Source: Pyropia yezoensis (Eukaryota > Rhodophyta > Bangiophyceae > Bangiales > Bangiaceae). From it: a stretch of DNA of 64,000 nucleotides. The position numbers and the translations under genes were made by a program. Of the stretch, positions 10,862 through 21,317 are shown in pieces; the first letter of the stretch is position 1; every line of letters starts with the position of its first letter. The notes beneath the pieces are model-generated. The model worked only from the letters and a program-made list of their open reading frames with translations, made no database searches and was not told the DNA's origin. The stretch is taken from contig CM020620.1 of assembly GCA_009829735.1 (NCBI GenBank), positions 1,674,001-1,738,000 of the forward strand. Direction: 5' to 3'.

Positions 10862-13233
10862 CTACCCCCCCGCGGTGGGGTCTCCCCCCCCCCGCGCACG
10901 AGGCGCCCCCCACCGGGCAGAGAGCACGGTCGGGGGCCCAAGGCGCCCCCCCCCCCCTGCGCCGTCGGCGGCGGCCGCCGGCCCCCCTGCCGCGCCCCCC
11001 CCCTCTTGGCGCACCCACTCGAGCGCCTCGGGGTCGCCGCCGCCCATGCCGCGGCTCATGCCCGTGTCGACACACCACACCCGCCCGTCGTAGCGGGGCG
11101 TAATGCCGTGAGGCTGCGGGGTGTGGCCAACCACCAGGGTGGTGGCGGAGAGGGCGTCGAGGAGGGCGTCGAGGCGGCGGCCAGACCGCCGCGTCGGCGG
11201 GGCGGTGGCCCACGAGCGCTCCCACACCACGGGGAAGAGGCTGCCCGCGGCGGGCCCGTCGGGGGCGGCCGCGCCGGCCAGCACCGCCGCCGCCGCCGCG
11301 TTGAGCCGCGATAGCGCGTCGTCCACGGCGGCGCGGCGGGCAGACCGGGAGAGGCCCGCCCAGGCGGGGGACACGACCTTGCGGTCCAGGTGGGCGTGCA
11401 CAAACGCAATGCCCCCAACGACCACCACCGCGCGGAGGCGGTGGGCGAGCTCCACCATCAGCGGGGAGCCCGCCCAAACGGCCGCCTGCCGGCGGGCCAG
11501 GCGGGAGGACGCCATCGCCGCCGCGTCGGCGGCGGCCTCGACCAGCACCTCGGCGTGGGGGTCGTTGGCCGCCGCCGCCGCCACCGCCGCGGCCGACGCT
11601 TCCACCGACTGGATGGCCATGGCCGCCACCATCCGCGCCGCGTCCGTGTCCACCTCCTCCCACAGGTCGGCGGCGGACCAGGGCGCCCAGCCGGGGGGGG
11701 GGGGACGCAGGGGGCCCTCAAAATTGAGGCCCGCGTACGACATGCCCGCCGCCTCGGCCAGTTGCGGCTGCCAGCCCGCCGCGTCGTGGACGGCACCCGC
11801 GCTGGCCATCATCTCGTGGTTTCCCTGTACAGCAGGAACACAAAAGGCAACAAGAAGCGAGGGAAAGGGAGGAAGACGGGCAACGAGCACGCAAGCAACA
11901 AGGCAGCCAGCCAAGAGCAAGAGAAAGCCCAGAAGGGCCAGAGCACAGACGTGGGGGCGGCGTGTCAGCGGGGAGAGTCCTCAGTCCCACCAGGCGGCCG
12001 CGTTGCCCAATGTCCTCTCAGGATGCGGCCCCACATCCTCCGGCGACCCTCACGACTGTCCCCCACCCTCCATCCGCCACCCTCCACCCTCCGCCGCCGC
12101 CCACTGTCCAGCCCCTACGTCCGTGACATCTTCAAAACAGCACGTCCACCCACGCCAAAAACAAGCACAGAAAGAGCACGCCAAGCCTGCCCGCGCACCA
12201 TCAAAAGGTGGACGGCCCCTCCCGCGGCGGGGGCCTCGTCTTGCAGCCGAAACAACATGGACAGCGCCTCGCGCTCCTCGGACCAGCGGTCCAGCACGTC
12301 GCCCACCTGCACCAGCACCGTGTCGCCCCCCGCCCAGCCGCCATCATCTGCAAGAAGGCCCGCCGCGTCGAGGGCGCGCCGCAGCGCCACCGCGTCGCCG
12401 TGGACGTCGCCAATGGCCACCAGCCGCCGCGGGGGGGCGGGGAAGTGCCACGTGGAAGGGCTGGCGGCCGCCCCTCGGGCGGGGGCTGCCGCGGCGGACG
12501 CGCCCGACGCGGCGGCGGCCGCCGGTTGGGCGGGCGCTGCCGCGGACACACCAGGGGCGGCGACGGCCCCTTGGGCGGCGGGTGCGACCGCGGACGCTTC
12601 CAACGGAGGGGCGGCCCCGCGGGCCGGCGCCGCCGCCACTGCCCCATCCGACGTTGCAGACGCTGCCGCCGCTGCCGACACGGCCTCTTTGGCGGCCGCT
12701 GCAGCGGTCGCGGCGGCCGCCGCTGCCGCGTCGGCCGCCGCCGCCGCCGCGTTGGCCGCCGCCGCCGCGTTGGCCGCCGCCGCAGCGGCGTCGACAGACG
12801 CCGACGGTGTTGCCACCCCCCCCGTTGCCGCGTCGGCGGCCGTGGCCGCAGCATCAGCGGCCGCCGCCGCGTTGGCGGCCGCCGCAACGTCAGCCGAGGC
12901 AGCAGCGTCGGCCGCCGCGGCCGCCGCGTCGGCAGACGCTGACGGCGTCAGCACCGCCACCACCCCTGCTGCGCTGTGGAGGGCGCGCTTGCGGCGGCCA
13001 CACGCTGCCAACCACGGCGGGGGGGGGGGCGCCCACGCACGCCCCCCCCAGTGGGACGACCGCAACGCCGCCGCCCGGCAGCGGCGGCTGTGGCGGGCCC
13101 CGCCGTTGGGGGCGGCGGTGGTGGCAGCGGCGGCGGGTGCCGCCGCAACTGTCGGCCGCCCTCCGCAAGCAGAGAGGGCGGCATCCGACACGGGTCCTGG
13201 CGCCGTGCCAACGGCGGCGCCAACAAAGGCCAT
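10862..13233 (-). CDS. Shewanella-like protein phosphatase (SLP1-type), one intron
   Basis: This is a metallophosphoesterase of the PPP superfamily, SLP class, predicted to be a Ser/Thr or Tyr protein phosphatase, possibly plastid-targeted. Exon 1 is 13233-12199 and exon 2 is 11824-10862. The 374-bp intron has GTGCGC at the donor and TACAG at the acceptor. Joining them restores the metal-binding motif as HLLM|GNHEMM. Other motifs in order are AIGDVHGD, GDVLDRW, FVHAHLD (the usual HGG is altered) and VVGHTPQPHG. The predicted protein is about 665 aa. I chose the Met at 13233 (GCCATGG context); a frame-compatible Met at 13326 also exists. The N-terminal about 65 residues are Ala/Ser/Arg-rich and poor in acid residues, like a transit peptide. 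About 200 residues of Ala/Asp-rich repeat follow before the catalytic domain. The tail is Gly/Pro-rich. Confidence 0.8.
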
Positions 13234-14554
13234 GGCCGCCGCGGTGGAAGGGGCGGGCAACAGCCGCGCGGGAGGCGCAGCGCCGATGACAGACTGGTGA
13301 CCTCGACGGGTAAACGGGACCACCACCCCCCCCCCATCTTGTCATGTGCGCACACACCCTCCAGATGCGCGCGTCAGCCGTGGGAGAGCGTGAGATTACG
13401 TAAGTACCTTACTTGTCGAAGGCTTTCCCCGACAAGCCTTACCGCCGCAGGAAATGAATTGACAGCCACATATGACAACGGTGTCCTATCACCTGACGGT
13501 GGTATTTTGTTTTTCCAAGCGTCTTGTTCGCACTGGTGATTGTTCGTCCACATATGAACGAAATCACGACCAGAGGGATCCAACGTGTGTGCACCCCGCA
13601 GGCGCTTCTCTCCAACGCCCCAGACGGAGGGGTCTTGACGACTCCCTCCGGTCCATCAGCATACAGTCAGACGAGGTGGGTGCGCCGCCGCTCAGCTGTG
13701 GTCGCTCACGGAGCAGACGAGGGGATAACGTGGAGGAACAGGGCTTGCTATGCCCAGCTCCTTTCTTCGGGGCGCGAAATGCATCATGGTCAAAGAGAAG
13801 AGCACGCCGTGCGTTTCTTACTGAAGGTATATGCACGATGTAGGGGGCACCGCTGAGCAATCAGATCAGATGGGAAGTAGGAGACACATGAGCTACGGCG
13901 ATCATCGCCAGTACATTGATGCTCGCCTCCGTTCTACTCGTTTGGAGAGCTCCCTGCAAGCGCCTTACTGCGTCCCATACAATGTTCGCGATCGAGACCG
14001 AGCGGAGTCTGCGGGTTGGCAGCCGCACGACAGTGTTGGCCATGAGCACCACCAAGTAAAGACTGGAACAACACTCTGAATGGGTACTGGGTTTTCAACG
14101 TGCGCAGGAGCAAGCACATGTACTGTGCATACGTTACGTGTGGGGCGTTGTCGCGCCCACCACAAGCGTCCAGTCAACGCGCGGTGAGGTTCTCAACACG
14201 ACGATGCCATGGCAGCTCTCTCGGGCAAAGTCGCCTGTCAAAATCCTCGTACTGTACATACACACAAGGTAAGCAGACCGGCGGGCAGCTGCAGGTGGTT
14301 ATGCACGCAGACACAAGGACCAGCGAATGGGGTGCGGTAAAGGACAAAGAAAAAAAGAGAAGGAAGCGGGGGAGCAGAACGAACAAGGAAAGCTCATGCT
14401 GACAGCGGGGATAGGGTCTGCCCTGGCGCGCCGTCCCCCCCCCGCGACCTCCCCTCGCCGGCGGCTGATAACCCCCCGCCCCCCCCCCCCCTTTCCCTCT
14501 CGCTCCCTTCACACCCCTGTTCCCTAAACCCACCGCCCCACGACAGAAGAGTGA
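13234..14554. other. intergenic between phosphatase 5' end and MAPK 3' end
   Basis: About 1.3 kb with near-balanced base composition, unlike its GC-rich surroundings. I see no supported gene. It should contain the phosphatase promoter (minus strand) and the MAPK 3' UTR. From 14420 the sequence returns to C-runs. Confidence 0.5.
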
Positions 14555-17500
14555 TCATCCCCTGGCCATATCATCACACGCCCCCCCCCCGCCGCCGTCG
14601 GCGCGCTCCGACGATGGCCCCGGGGCGGGCCACACGGGTGGCGGTACGACCATCAGGGGGGAGGTGAGCGCCATATCCTCCGCTCCACCGCTGCCGCCGC
14701 CGCCGCCCATGCCGCCACCGCCATTCCCGCAGCCGACGGCATTGCTGCCGCCGCCGAGGCCACGGCCGCCGCTGCCGCCGACGCCGCCGACGTCGCCGCC
14801 ACCGTCGCCGCCACCGTCGCCGTCGTCCATATAGGACGGAATTGGGGAGAGCGAGTCGATGGGGGCACCGGCGCCGTCCATCCCTGGCGCCCCCCCGCCA
14901 CCGTCATTCACCGTCCCGTGAGCGAGCACGCCGGCGTTTGAGGGTGGAGCGCCCGCGGCGGCGGCGCTGGGATTGGTGGGGGTGGTGGCGGCGGCGGTGG
15001 CAGCAGTAGCCGTGGCGGTGGCGGTGGGGGCCCCCGCCGCCGCCGCCTCCGCCACCGCCTTGGCTGCCGCGGCCTGCCCCCGCGCCCGCGCCGCCCGGTT
15101 GTGGTTGTCGAGCAGCGGGTCGACAGCGCCGCCAACCATGCCGTGCATCGTCTGGGTGGGGAGAGAGGTCCACCCGGGCGGCGGCTCCGCGCCGCTCTGC
15201 ACCGCCAGCATGGTCGCGCGGAAGCGCGCCGCCTCAGATGGGACGGCGTACTCCAGGGACGGCTCGGCCGGCGGCGCGGCGGCGGCGGCGGCGGCGCCCC
15301 CTCCCGCCGCCGATGGTGCCTCCGGCGCCGCCTCCTCTTCATCGACCGTTTGGGGTAAGGAGCGGAGGATGACGTGCGCCTGTGCCGGGTGGTAGACGGC
15401 CATCTCCTTGAGGAAGAGCCACCGCATCTGCTCCGCGTCGAGCTTGTAGCGCTCAAACTCGAATTCCGCCCGCTGCAGCGGCGAGCCGGGTGGCATATAC
15501 GCCACCCGCCCGACATCTTCAGCACGGTACTCGGCAAACCAGGGGTCGCCGAGCAGCTCTGCCGCCGATGCGCGGGCGCGGGGGTCAAACGCCAGCAGCC
15601 GCCGGATGATGCGCACCGCGTTGGGGTCTGCCGACGGGAGCGCCGCGGCGAGCGCGTTGGGTCCCCCGCCTGCAGAGGCGGGGAGGGAAAGGAGGTACCG
15701 CTTGGCCGCCGTGTCCCGAACGGTCTCCATTGCCGACCGAGCGGGAGTTCCGAGCAGCGCCACCTGCCGCGACAGCATGTCGCGGTTGTTGAGGCCAGGG
15801 AAAAGGGGCACGCCGCCGCTGACCACCTCGGCAAAGATGCAGCCGGCCGACCACAGGTCAATGGCAGTAGAGTAGCTGGTGTACGCCGACAGGAGAAGCT
15901 CTGGCGCGCGGTACCAGCGGGTGGCCACGTAGTCGGTCCAAAAGACCGTCTCGGTCGGGTCCCGTCCGTCAGAGCCGGGTGTCGTCGCAAACGCAGCGCG
16001 GGCGAGGCCAAAGTCGCAAATCCGCACCTCGCACGCGTCATTAATGAGAATGTTGGCGGGCTTGAGGTCCCGGTGCAGCACGTTGGAGGCGTGGAGGAAG
16101 GCAAGCCCTGCTAGCAGCTGGTACATGATGAACCGCTGGTGGTCGGGCGACAGCGTCACCTGCAGGGGCGACCGCAGGACACACTGCAGGTCGGTGGGCA
16201 TCAGCTCAAACACAACGCACACGTCGCGGAACCTTTCTGTATCCGACGGCAGCAGCACGTCGAGGATGGAGATGACATTCTCGTGGGAGCGAAGGAGGCG
16301 GAGGAACTTGAGCTCCCGCAGGATGCGCGTCGCCTCACCGATCGAGTCAAACACTGTTGCGATGCGCTTGATGGCCACTTCCCGGTTGGTTTGTTGGTCT
16401 GTCGCCGACACCACTACCCCGTACGCACCCTGTGAAGGATGATCACAATCGGAGTGTGCCCCGAGGGGAGCAACGCGGAGGGGAGGAAGGGGGGCGGACG
16501 GGGGAGGTAGGGGGGGCGGAGGGAGTGTGGCAGATGGCGGGGAGGGGGGAAGGGGGTGGGCAGAAGCGAAGCAGGGAGACAAGTGTGGGGCAGGAAAAGG
16601 GGGAGCAAGTTCCTCCCAAAGGACACCAGATGTCGCAAGTCCCTCCCAAAGGGCACCAGATGACGCCACAAAACGACAGCCAAAAAAAATGGTCAGTCGG
16701 GGGTCCTCTCCGTCCGTGGGCGCCGCTGGCGCCCCCGCCGGCGCCGTCGGCCAGACGACGCGTCACGCCAACACCGACGTGGCCGCCGCTACTGCCATCA
16801 CCATCGTCCGTAGGGACGGGCGCTCGCAGCGCCCGACCACGGGTGCACCCACCCTACCACGTAAACGAGCGGACAGCAGCACATGGAGGGGAGCGGCGGG
16901 GCATGGCGGGGTAGGGGGGAGCGACGACGCACGGCGAGGTAGCAGCGGCGCACCGCGGGGGGGAGGGGGGCAACGGCCGCCGGGTGCCGCACCGACGACG
17001 CCCGCCACAGGCCTGCGAGGTGGCACGGGCCGGCAGGCGAAGGCGGTAACCACCCCACCGACCCCCCCAAGTAAAGGGTGCCGGCCAGACCCGCCCGGCC
17101 ACGACGGCACCCCCGTGCCCGTCGCCGGGACGTGACCAATGCCATCCTCCCCCCCCCCCCCCAGTGGGTGGGTGGACGATGCCCCCCCTAGCCCCCCAGC
17201 TCCCCACCCGTTCCGCGCTCAGGAGAGCTACCCCTCCCTCTCGCTTGCCCTTCATCGCACCCGCGCCCCACGCCCCTACGCAGCCCCCTGCCCCCTCCCT
17301 AACAGCCCCTGTCTTGTCTCTCTCACCCCCCCCCCCCCCCCCCCCCATCCAGCCAGGGTCCCAACATTCCCCCTGTCCCCCCCCCACCCCCCTAGTGCTC
17401 TCAGCCTTTCCCAACCCCCCATAAACCGCACCTGTCCGATAATCTGGTTCACCCTGTACCGCTGCTGCGCGAGCGGCGGCAGCGCAAACTCCTGCCGCGC

Positions 17501-17770
17501 CCGCCGCCGTGCCGCCGACGCGGCGGCGCGCGCCCGCTCGGTCGGGCCCGCCACCGCCGCTGCCGCCTGTGCCTCCGCCGCCGCCGTCGCCGCCGCCTGT
17601 GCCGCCGTCACCGCCACCGCCGCTGCACCGCCTCCGCCGCCACCGCCGCCGCCACCGCCACCATCGTCGGCGAGGGCGGCAGGGATGGTCGGGTCGAGCG
17701 GCCGCCCCGTGGCGACAATGCCAACCGCCCCCCCACCGGGTGGGGGCAGGGGGAGGGCGTCTTCCTCCAT
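14555..17770 (-). CDS. MAP kinase with TDY activation loop, one intron
   Basis: This is a Ser/Thr kinase of the ERK/MAPK class. Exon 1 is 17770-17432 (113 codons) and exon 2 is 16429-14555 (625 codons with the stop), giving about 737 aa. The 1002-bp phase-0 intron (GTGCGG...CACAG) splits the glycine loop exactly as IIGQ|GAYGVV. Kinase motifs follow in order: VAIKRI (ATP lysine), ILRELKFLRLL, VLHRDLKPANIL, ICDFGLARA, the activation loop WTDYVATRWYRAPE (TxY with x = D), DLWSAGCIFAE and LLAFDPRARASA. TDY MAPKs are typical of plants and algae (the long C-terminal group). The C-terminal 250 residues are Ala/Gly-rich with no known domain. Exon 1 starts at MEEDALPL and carries a Gly run and an Ala-rich helix before the kinase. 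Upstream in-frame codons exist but look like low-complexity leader. Confidence 0.87.
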
Positions 17771-19636
17771 GACAGGGCCACAAAAGACGGTGGAGTAGGG
17801 AGGGATGAAGGTAAGGGGGGGGGGGGGAAGAGCGGGTTGGATTGGACGGGGACGGGGCGGCGACGGCGGCGGCGGCCGTCCGGGCGAGGACCAACGCCGC
17901 CGGCGGCGGCCTGGAGGGGGGCGGCGGCGCGGTGGCGGCGACAACGGGCGCAGCGGCGGGTGGCGGAAGATGGGTGGGGGGATGAGACGGGACGGCGACA
18001 GCGCGGCGGTCGAGGCGGGAGACCACCCACGGCCACACGGGGCGGAGAGGCCGAGATCGTGGCCCATTTACCATGCACGACCAACGAACTTTTTTTGAAT
18101 ATTGGATCTTGATATCTGCCTAGATACCCCATATATGGTACGTTGCAGAAAAAAGATACAAGGAGCGCTCTTTTCTCATTTCTTTGAGAACCTTCGGGCC
18201 ACAGGCCTGAGCCAATCAGGTGCCTTGACGGTATGTCCCGGTGTAATGGGCCCCGCATGAGCGCTGGTGGGTCCCTTTCGGGAAACCCTGCCAGCGTGCT
18301 CATCAAGTTCAAGTGGGACAGCGGGAGGGGGGTACACGCGGTGGGGTAGGCCACGGCACGGGGGGTCGGGCCGGTGCCGCGGGCAGCGTCGACGATGGCG
18401 ACGACGACGGTGACGACGACGACGACGATGGCGACGACGGCGGCGGCAGCAGCAGCGACGGCGGCGGCGGCGGCGGCGGCGGCTGCGGCGGCGACATCGG
18501 CGGCGGCGGCGACGTCGGCGGCGGTGGCCACGTCGGCGGCGGTGGCCACGTCGGCGAGTTCGGGGGGGGAGGGGGGGGGCGGCGGTGGCGGCGGCGGCGA
18601 CGGCGATTGCGGCGGCGGCAGTGGCGGCGGCGACGACGAGTTTTTTGGGGTGGAGGGGGGGGATGGCGGCGGCGACGTCAGCGACGGTGGCGGAATGAAC
18701 GGCAGCAGCGACGACGGCATGTTGGGGGGGGGGGGGGGGGGGCGCTCGGCGACGTCAGCGGCGGCGGCGGCATCGACGGCAGCAGCGACGACGGCGTGTT
18801 GGGGGGGGGGGAAGGGGGGGCGGCGGCGGCGATGACGGCGGCGGCAGGGAAGACGATGACGCTGGTGGCGTCGGCGGCTGTGGCAGCCGGCCCGGCGGCC
18901 GAGGCGGAGGTGGTGGCCAATGTGCCTGTGCCGGTGCCCGCGGTGGGGGCGACCGCGCGCGCCCCGGTGCCCATGTTGGCAGCCGCCGTGGCCGACGAGG
19001 CGGCCATCGTGATCGTGGCTGCAGCGGCGATGATGGCTACGATTTTGGGGGGAGAGAGGGGCAGAGGTGGAAGGCCTTTTATTCTGGGGGGGTAGGGGGG
19101 GGCGACTGGTGGCGGCGGCGGGGATGGTTTTTGATCCAGGTAGGGTGCCCGCGATAGCGACACGCGCTGTTCAATGGCGGCTGCGTTGATAGTTGGAGGG
19201 AGAGAGCGGGGGTATGGGGAGAGCTCTAGGCGGCCTGGAGGCACGGCAGCTGGGGTAAAGTAACTGTTGTACATGGAACGGGGTGGGCGACGGCGTCGAT
19301 GGTGGCGGTGGTACTGGCGCCGCTGGCGCTGATTTTGTTGTTGTAGGGGGGGCAGGCCTGCCCCGGCCGAGCTAAAAGTGGCTGCGAGGCGGACGCAGAG
19401 GCTCTCCCGGGAAAGCGGGAGCTGTTTGGCTTGGCTGACACTTGGCTTGGTGCGGGTGGGAAGAGGGGATGTGAGGTAAAGCTGGAGCAGGGCGTTGCTG
19501 GAGCTCTTTTTTAGGGGTCTCGGGAGAGACACAGTCTGCTTTATGCAAAAAAAAGCAGCAAGGGCCTTCGTGCTGCCCGCCTCTCCTCTAAGACGACGCA
19601 TCATTACCCCCCTGCTACAGATGCGCGGGGACCGGT
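17771..19636. other. intergenic with trinucleotide repeats and an AT-rich island
   Basis: 17771-18080 is GC-rich MAPK 5' flank. 18085-18330 is an AT-richer stretch with T and A runs and a small hairpin (GGGTCCC-TTTC-GGGAAACCC, near 18270). 18370-18850 is built of GAC/GGC trinucleotide repeats, so its long open frames are composition artefacts. 18850-19636 has a long minus-strand open frame (to about 18680) with Ser/Thr-rich, mixed residues at 19350-19600. I cannot name it. It ends against the inserted LTR of element B' and could be a truncated host exon. Confidence 0.45.
18370..18620 (+). repeat. imperfect GAC/GGC trinucleotide array
   Basis: About 250 bases of GACGACGGCGGC-type triplets, partly ordered into longer units with GACGTCGGCGGCGGTGGC-like period near 18500-18560. 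Encoded residues depend only on frame (Asp/Gly, Thr/Ala or Arg). Confidence 0.8.
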
Positions 19637-20214
19637 CGTAGCATCTCTGGCCCTGACTTGGCGCCGACCCAGGATGGCGACCAGGGGGCACCATGTGCCA
19701 GGACACGCCCGCCGTGTAGGGATGGTTGGCGGCCGTGGCCCGTGCCCGGCACTGGGATGCGGTGGACTACGCTACCCACACGTGAGAGAGGTACTTCTGA
19801 TGGGTTTTTGCATACTTGTGAGGGACTTTATTTTGTGAGAATTTGAGTGTGCGATTAGTGAGGGAGACTAGAACTAGTAGTGATAGTGGCCCCCGACCTG
19901 ACGAGGTTAGACTTGGGTCGGGGCCACTCGGGGGTAGGGGGGGGGGGGGCTACCTGGCCAACGTGCCGAGGCTCCCCCAGATGCACGTTAAGAGGGACAG
20001 CGAGGCGCCCTTGGCCCGCGCCCTCAGGGAAAAAGACAACTGCGCGTTTGCTTTCCTCTTCCCCGTGTGCACTACCGTGCGTATCTGTTTGCTCTGCCAG
20101 CAGGCACGTGAGGCAACAGGCGTACCACTCTCGTAGTTCCCGTTTCTGTGTTACCTGTCCCTTTCCCCCGAGAGATATTGACAAGTGTCTGAGAGGATCG
20201 AGTTTTATACCACA
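19637..20214 (+). repeat. 5' LTR of element B'
   Basis: This 578-bp sequence matches, in inverted orientation, the 571-bp LTRs at 27805-28375 and 39109-39679. It ends ACCACA. Its first base is C where B has T, so the TG terminus has mutated. The next bases, TATTTGGTGGAGCAGC, form the primer-site region shared with B. Confidence 0.9.
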
Positions 20215-20510
20215 TATTTGGTGGAGCAGCAGGGGACTGGAGTGTTTGAGAAGAGACATTGGGGAGCAGCGGTTGGGTTCTTCCTGTTCTGTCCTCATCT
20301 GTGGTTTGGGAATTATTTGCACCCGTTCACGGGAATCCCGTTCCTGGCTCCCCAACCCCTCTCTTGTGGTCTGGCGATCTTTGGACATGCAGGCAACTGG
20401 ACTGTGGCTGTCAAGAGACCAACATGCCTACCCTCCTTGGCACGACGGTGCCCGAAGGGGTAGACCCCGCGTCCCTTGACGCATCTCTGGTCACTGCGGG
20501 GGACGGTGTC

Positions 20511-20979
20511 TGTGGCAAAAACCTCTCGCACACGCGACGCCCAAGTTGGGGCGGCGTACAAGGGCTGCCTCCCATGTCGGGGGAACCGGAAGAAGTGCAA
20601 GTCGCACACACTCTATCCCTGTTGTGGGGCAATCCCCCCACTGACAAACAAGAGGATGGTGTGTGGTCCAACAGTTTCTTGGTCGGGACGGGGAAGCAGG
20701 GCCAAGCCCCGCTGTCCCTCCCCTTATCCCCCCAGGGTCCCCTCAGAATCTCGCCACTCAGAATCGCCCACCCCAGCACCTGCCCACTGGGCCACACGAA
20801 AATTCAAGACGATAAATGCAGAAAACCCTCAAATCCAAGTTGGATTTACTACTAAGCTAACTATCCCAAACTTAGGGAATATGGACCCAAATGCAGGGGG
20901 AGGAACGGGTCAGGCTAGTGGCCTGCCGCCCCTTGCATGGCACGTGTTGCCCCCCTACATGGGGGTCAATACTGCCACA
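20511..20979 (-). repeat. 3' LTR of element A
   Basis: 469 bp, TG...CA termini. On the minus strand it is preceded by the purine tract AGAGGAGAGGGGAG (20993-20980), the plus-strand priming site. Confidence 0.93.
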
Positions 20980-21317
20980 CTCCCCTCTCCTCTGTTCCGA
21001 CCGACCCGGTCGGCCCTGTGAGGGGGTGCGTAAACGCACGTCTCGGCGTTGGGGGCGCGACTTGCTGTCCCCCCTCGAGTACGTAACGTGGACGTGGAGG
21101 CGGTCACGTTGACCGCCCCTCTCCTCAAGCTCGCCTACTCGGCAGCTTGCTCTCCCCGGTTCTCACTTCACCACCACGAACACATCCCCTTCACCTTCCC
21201 CTTGGCCGCCCCACACTGGGGAGGCCACCCATCCACCCACGATCCGAGCCTCCCTCAACTCGAGGCGGGTCTCGTGCCGTTGCAACAAGGGCGTCTCTCC
21301 CTAACGTGGGGAGAGCC

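Noticed and set aside
13440..13540. Short motif LSPDGGILFF resembling the start of a bacterial IS1380-type transposase
   Set aside because: Only about ten residues match, the frame is short, and nothing else of such a transposase follows.
18370..18620. CRISPR-like array
   Set aside because: The triplet periodicity has no spacer/repeat organisation and the window is eukaryotic.
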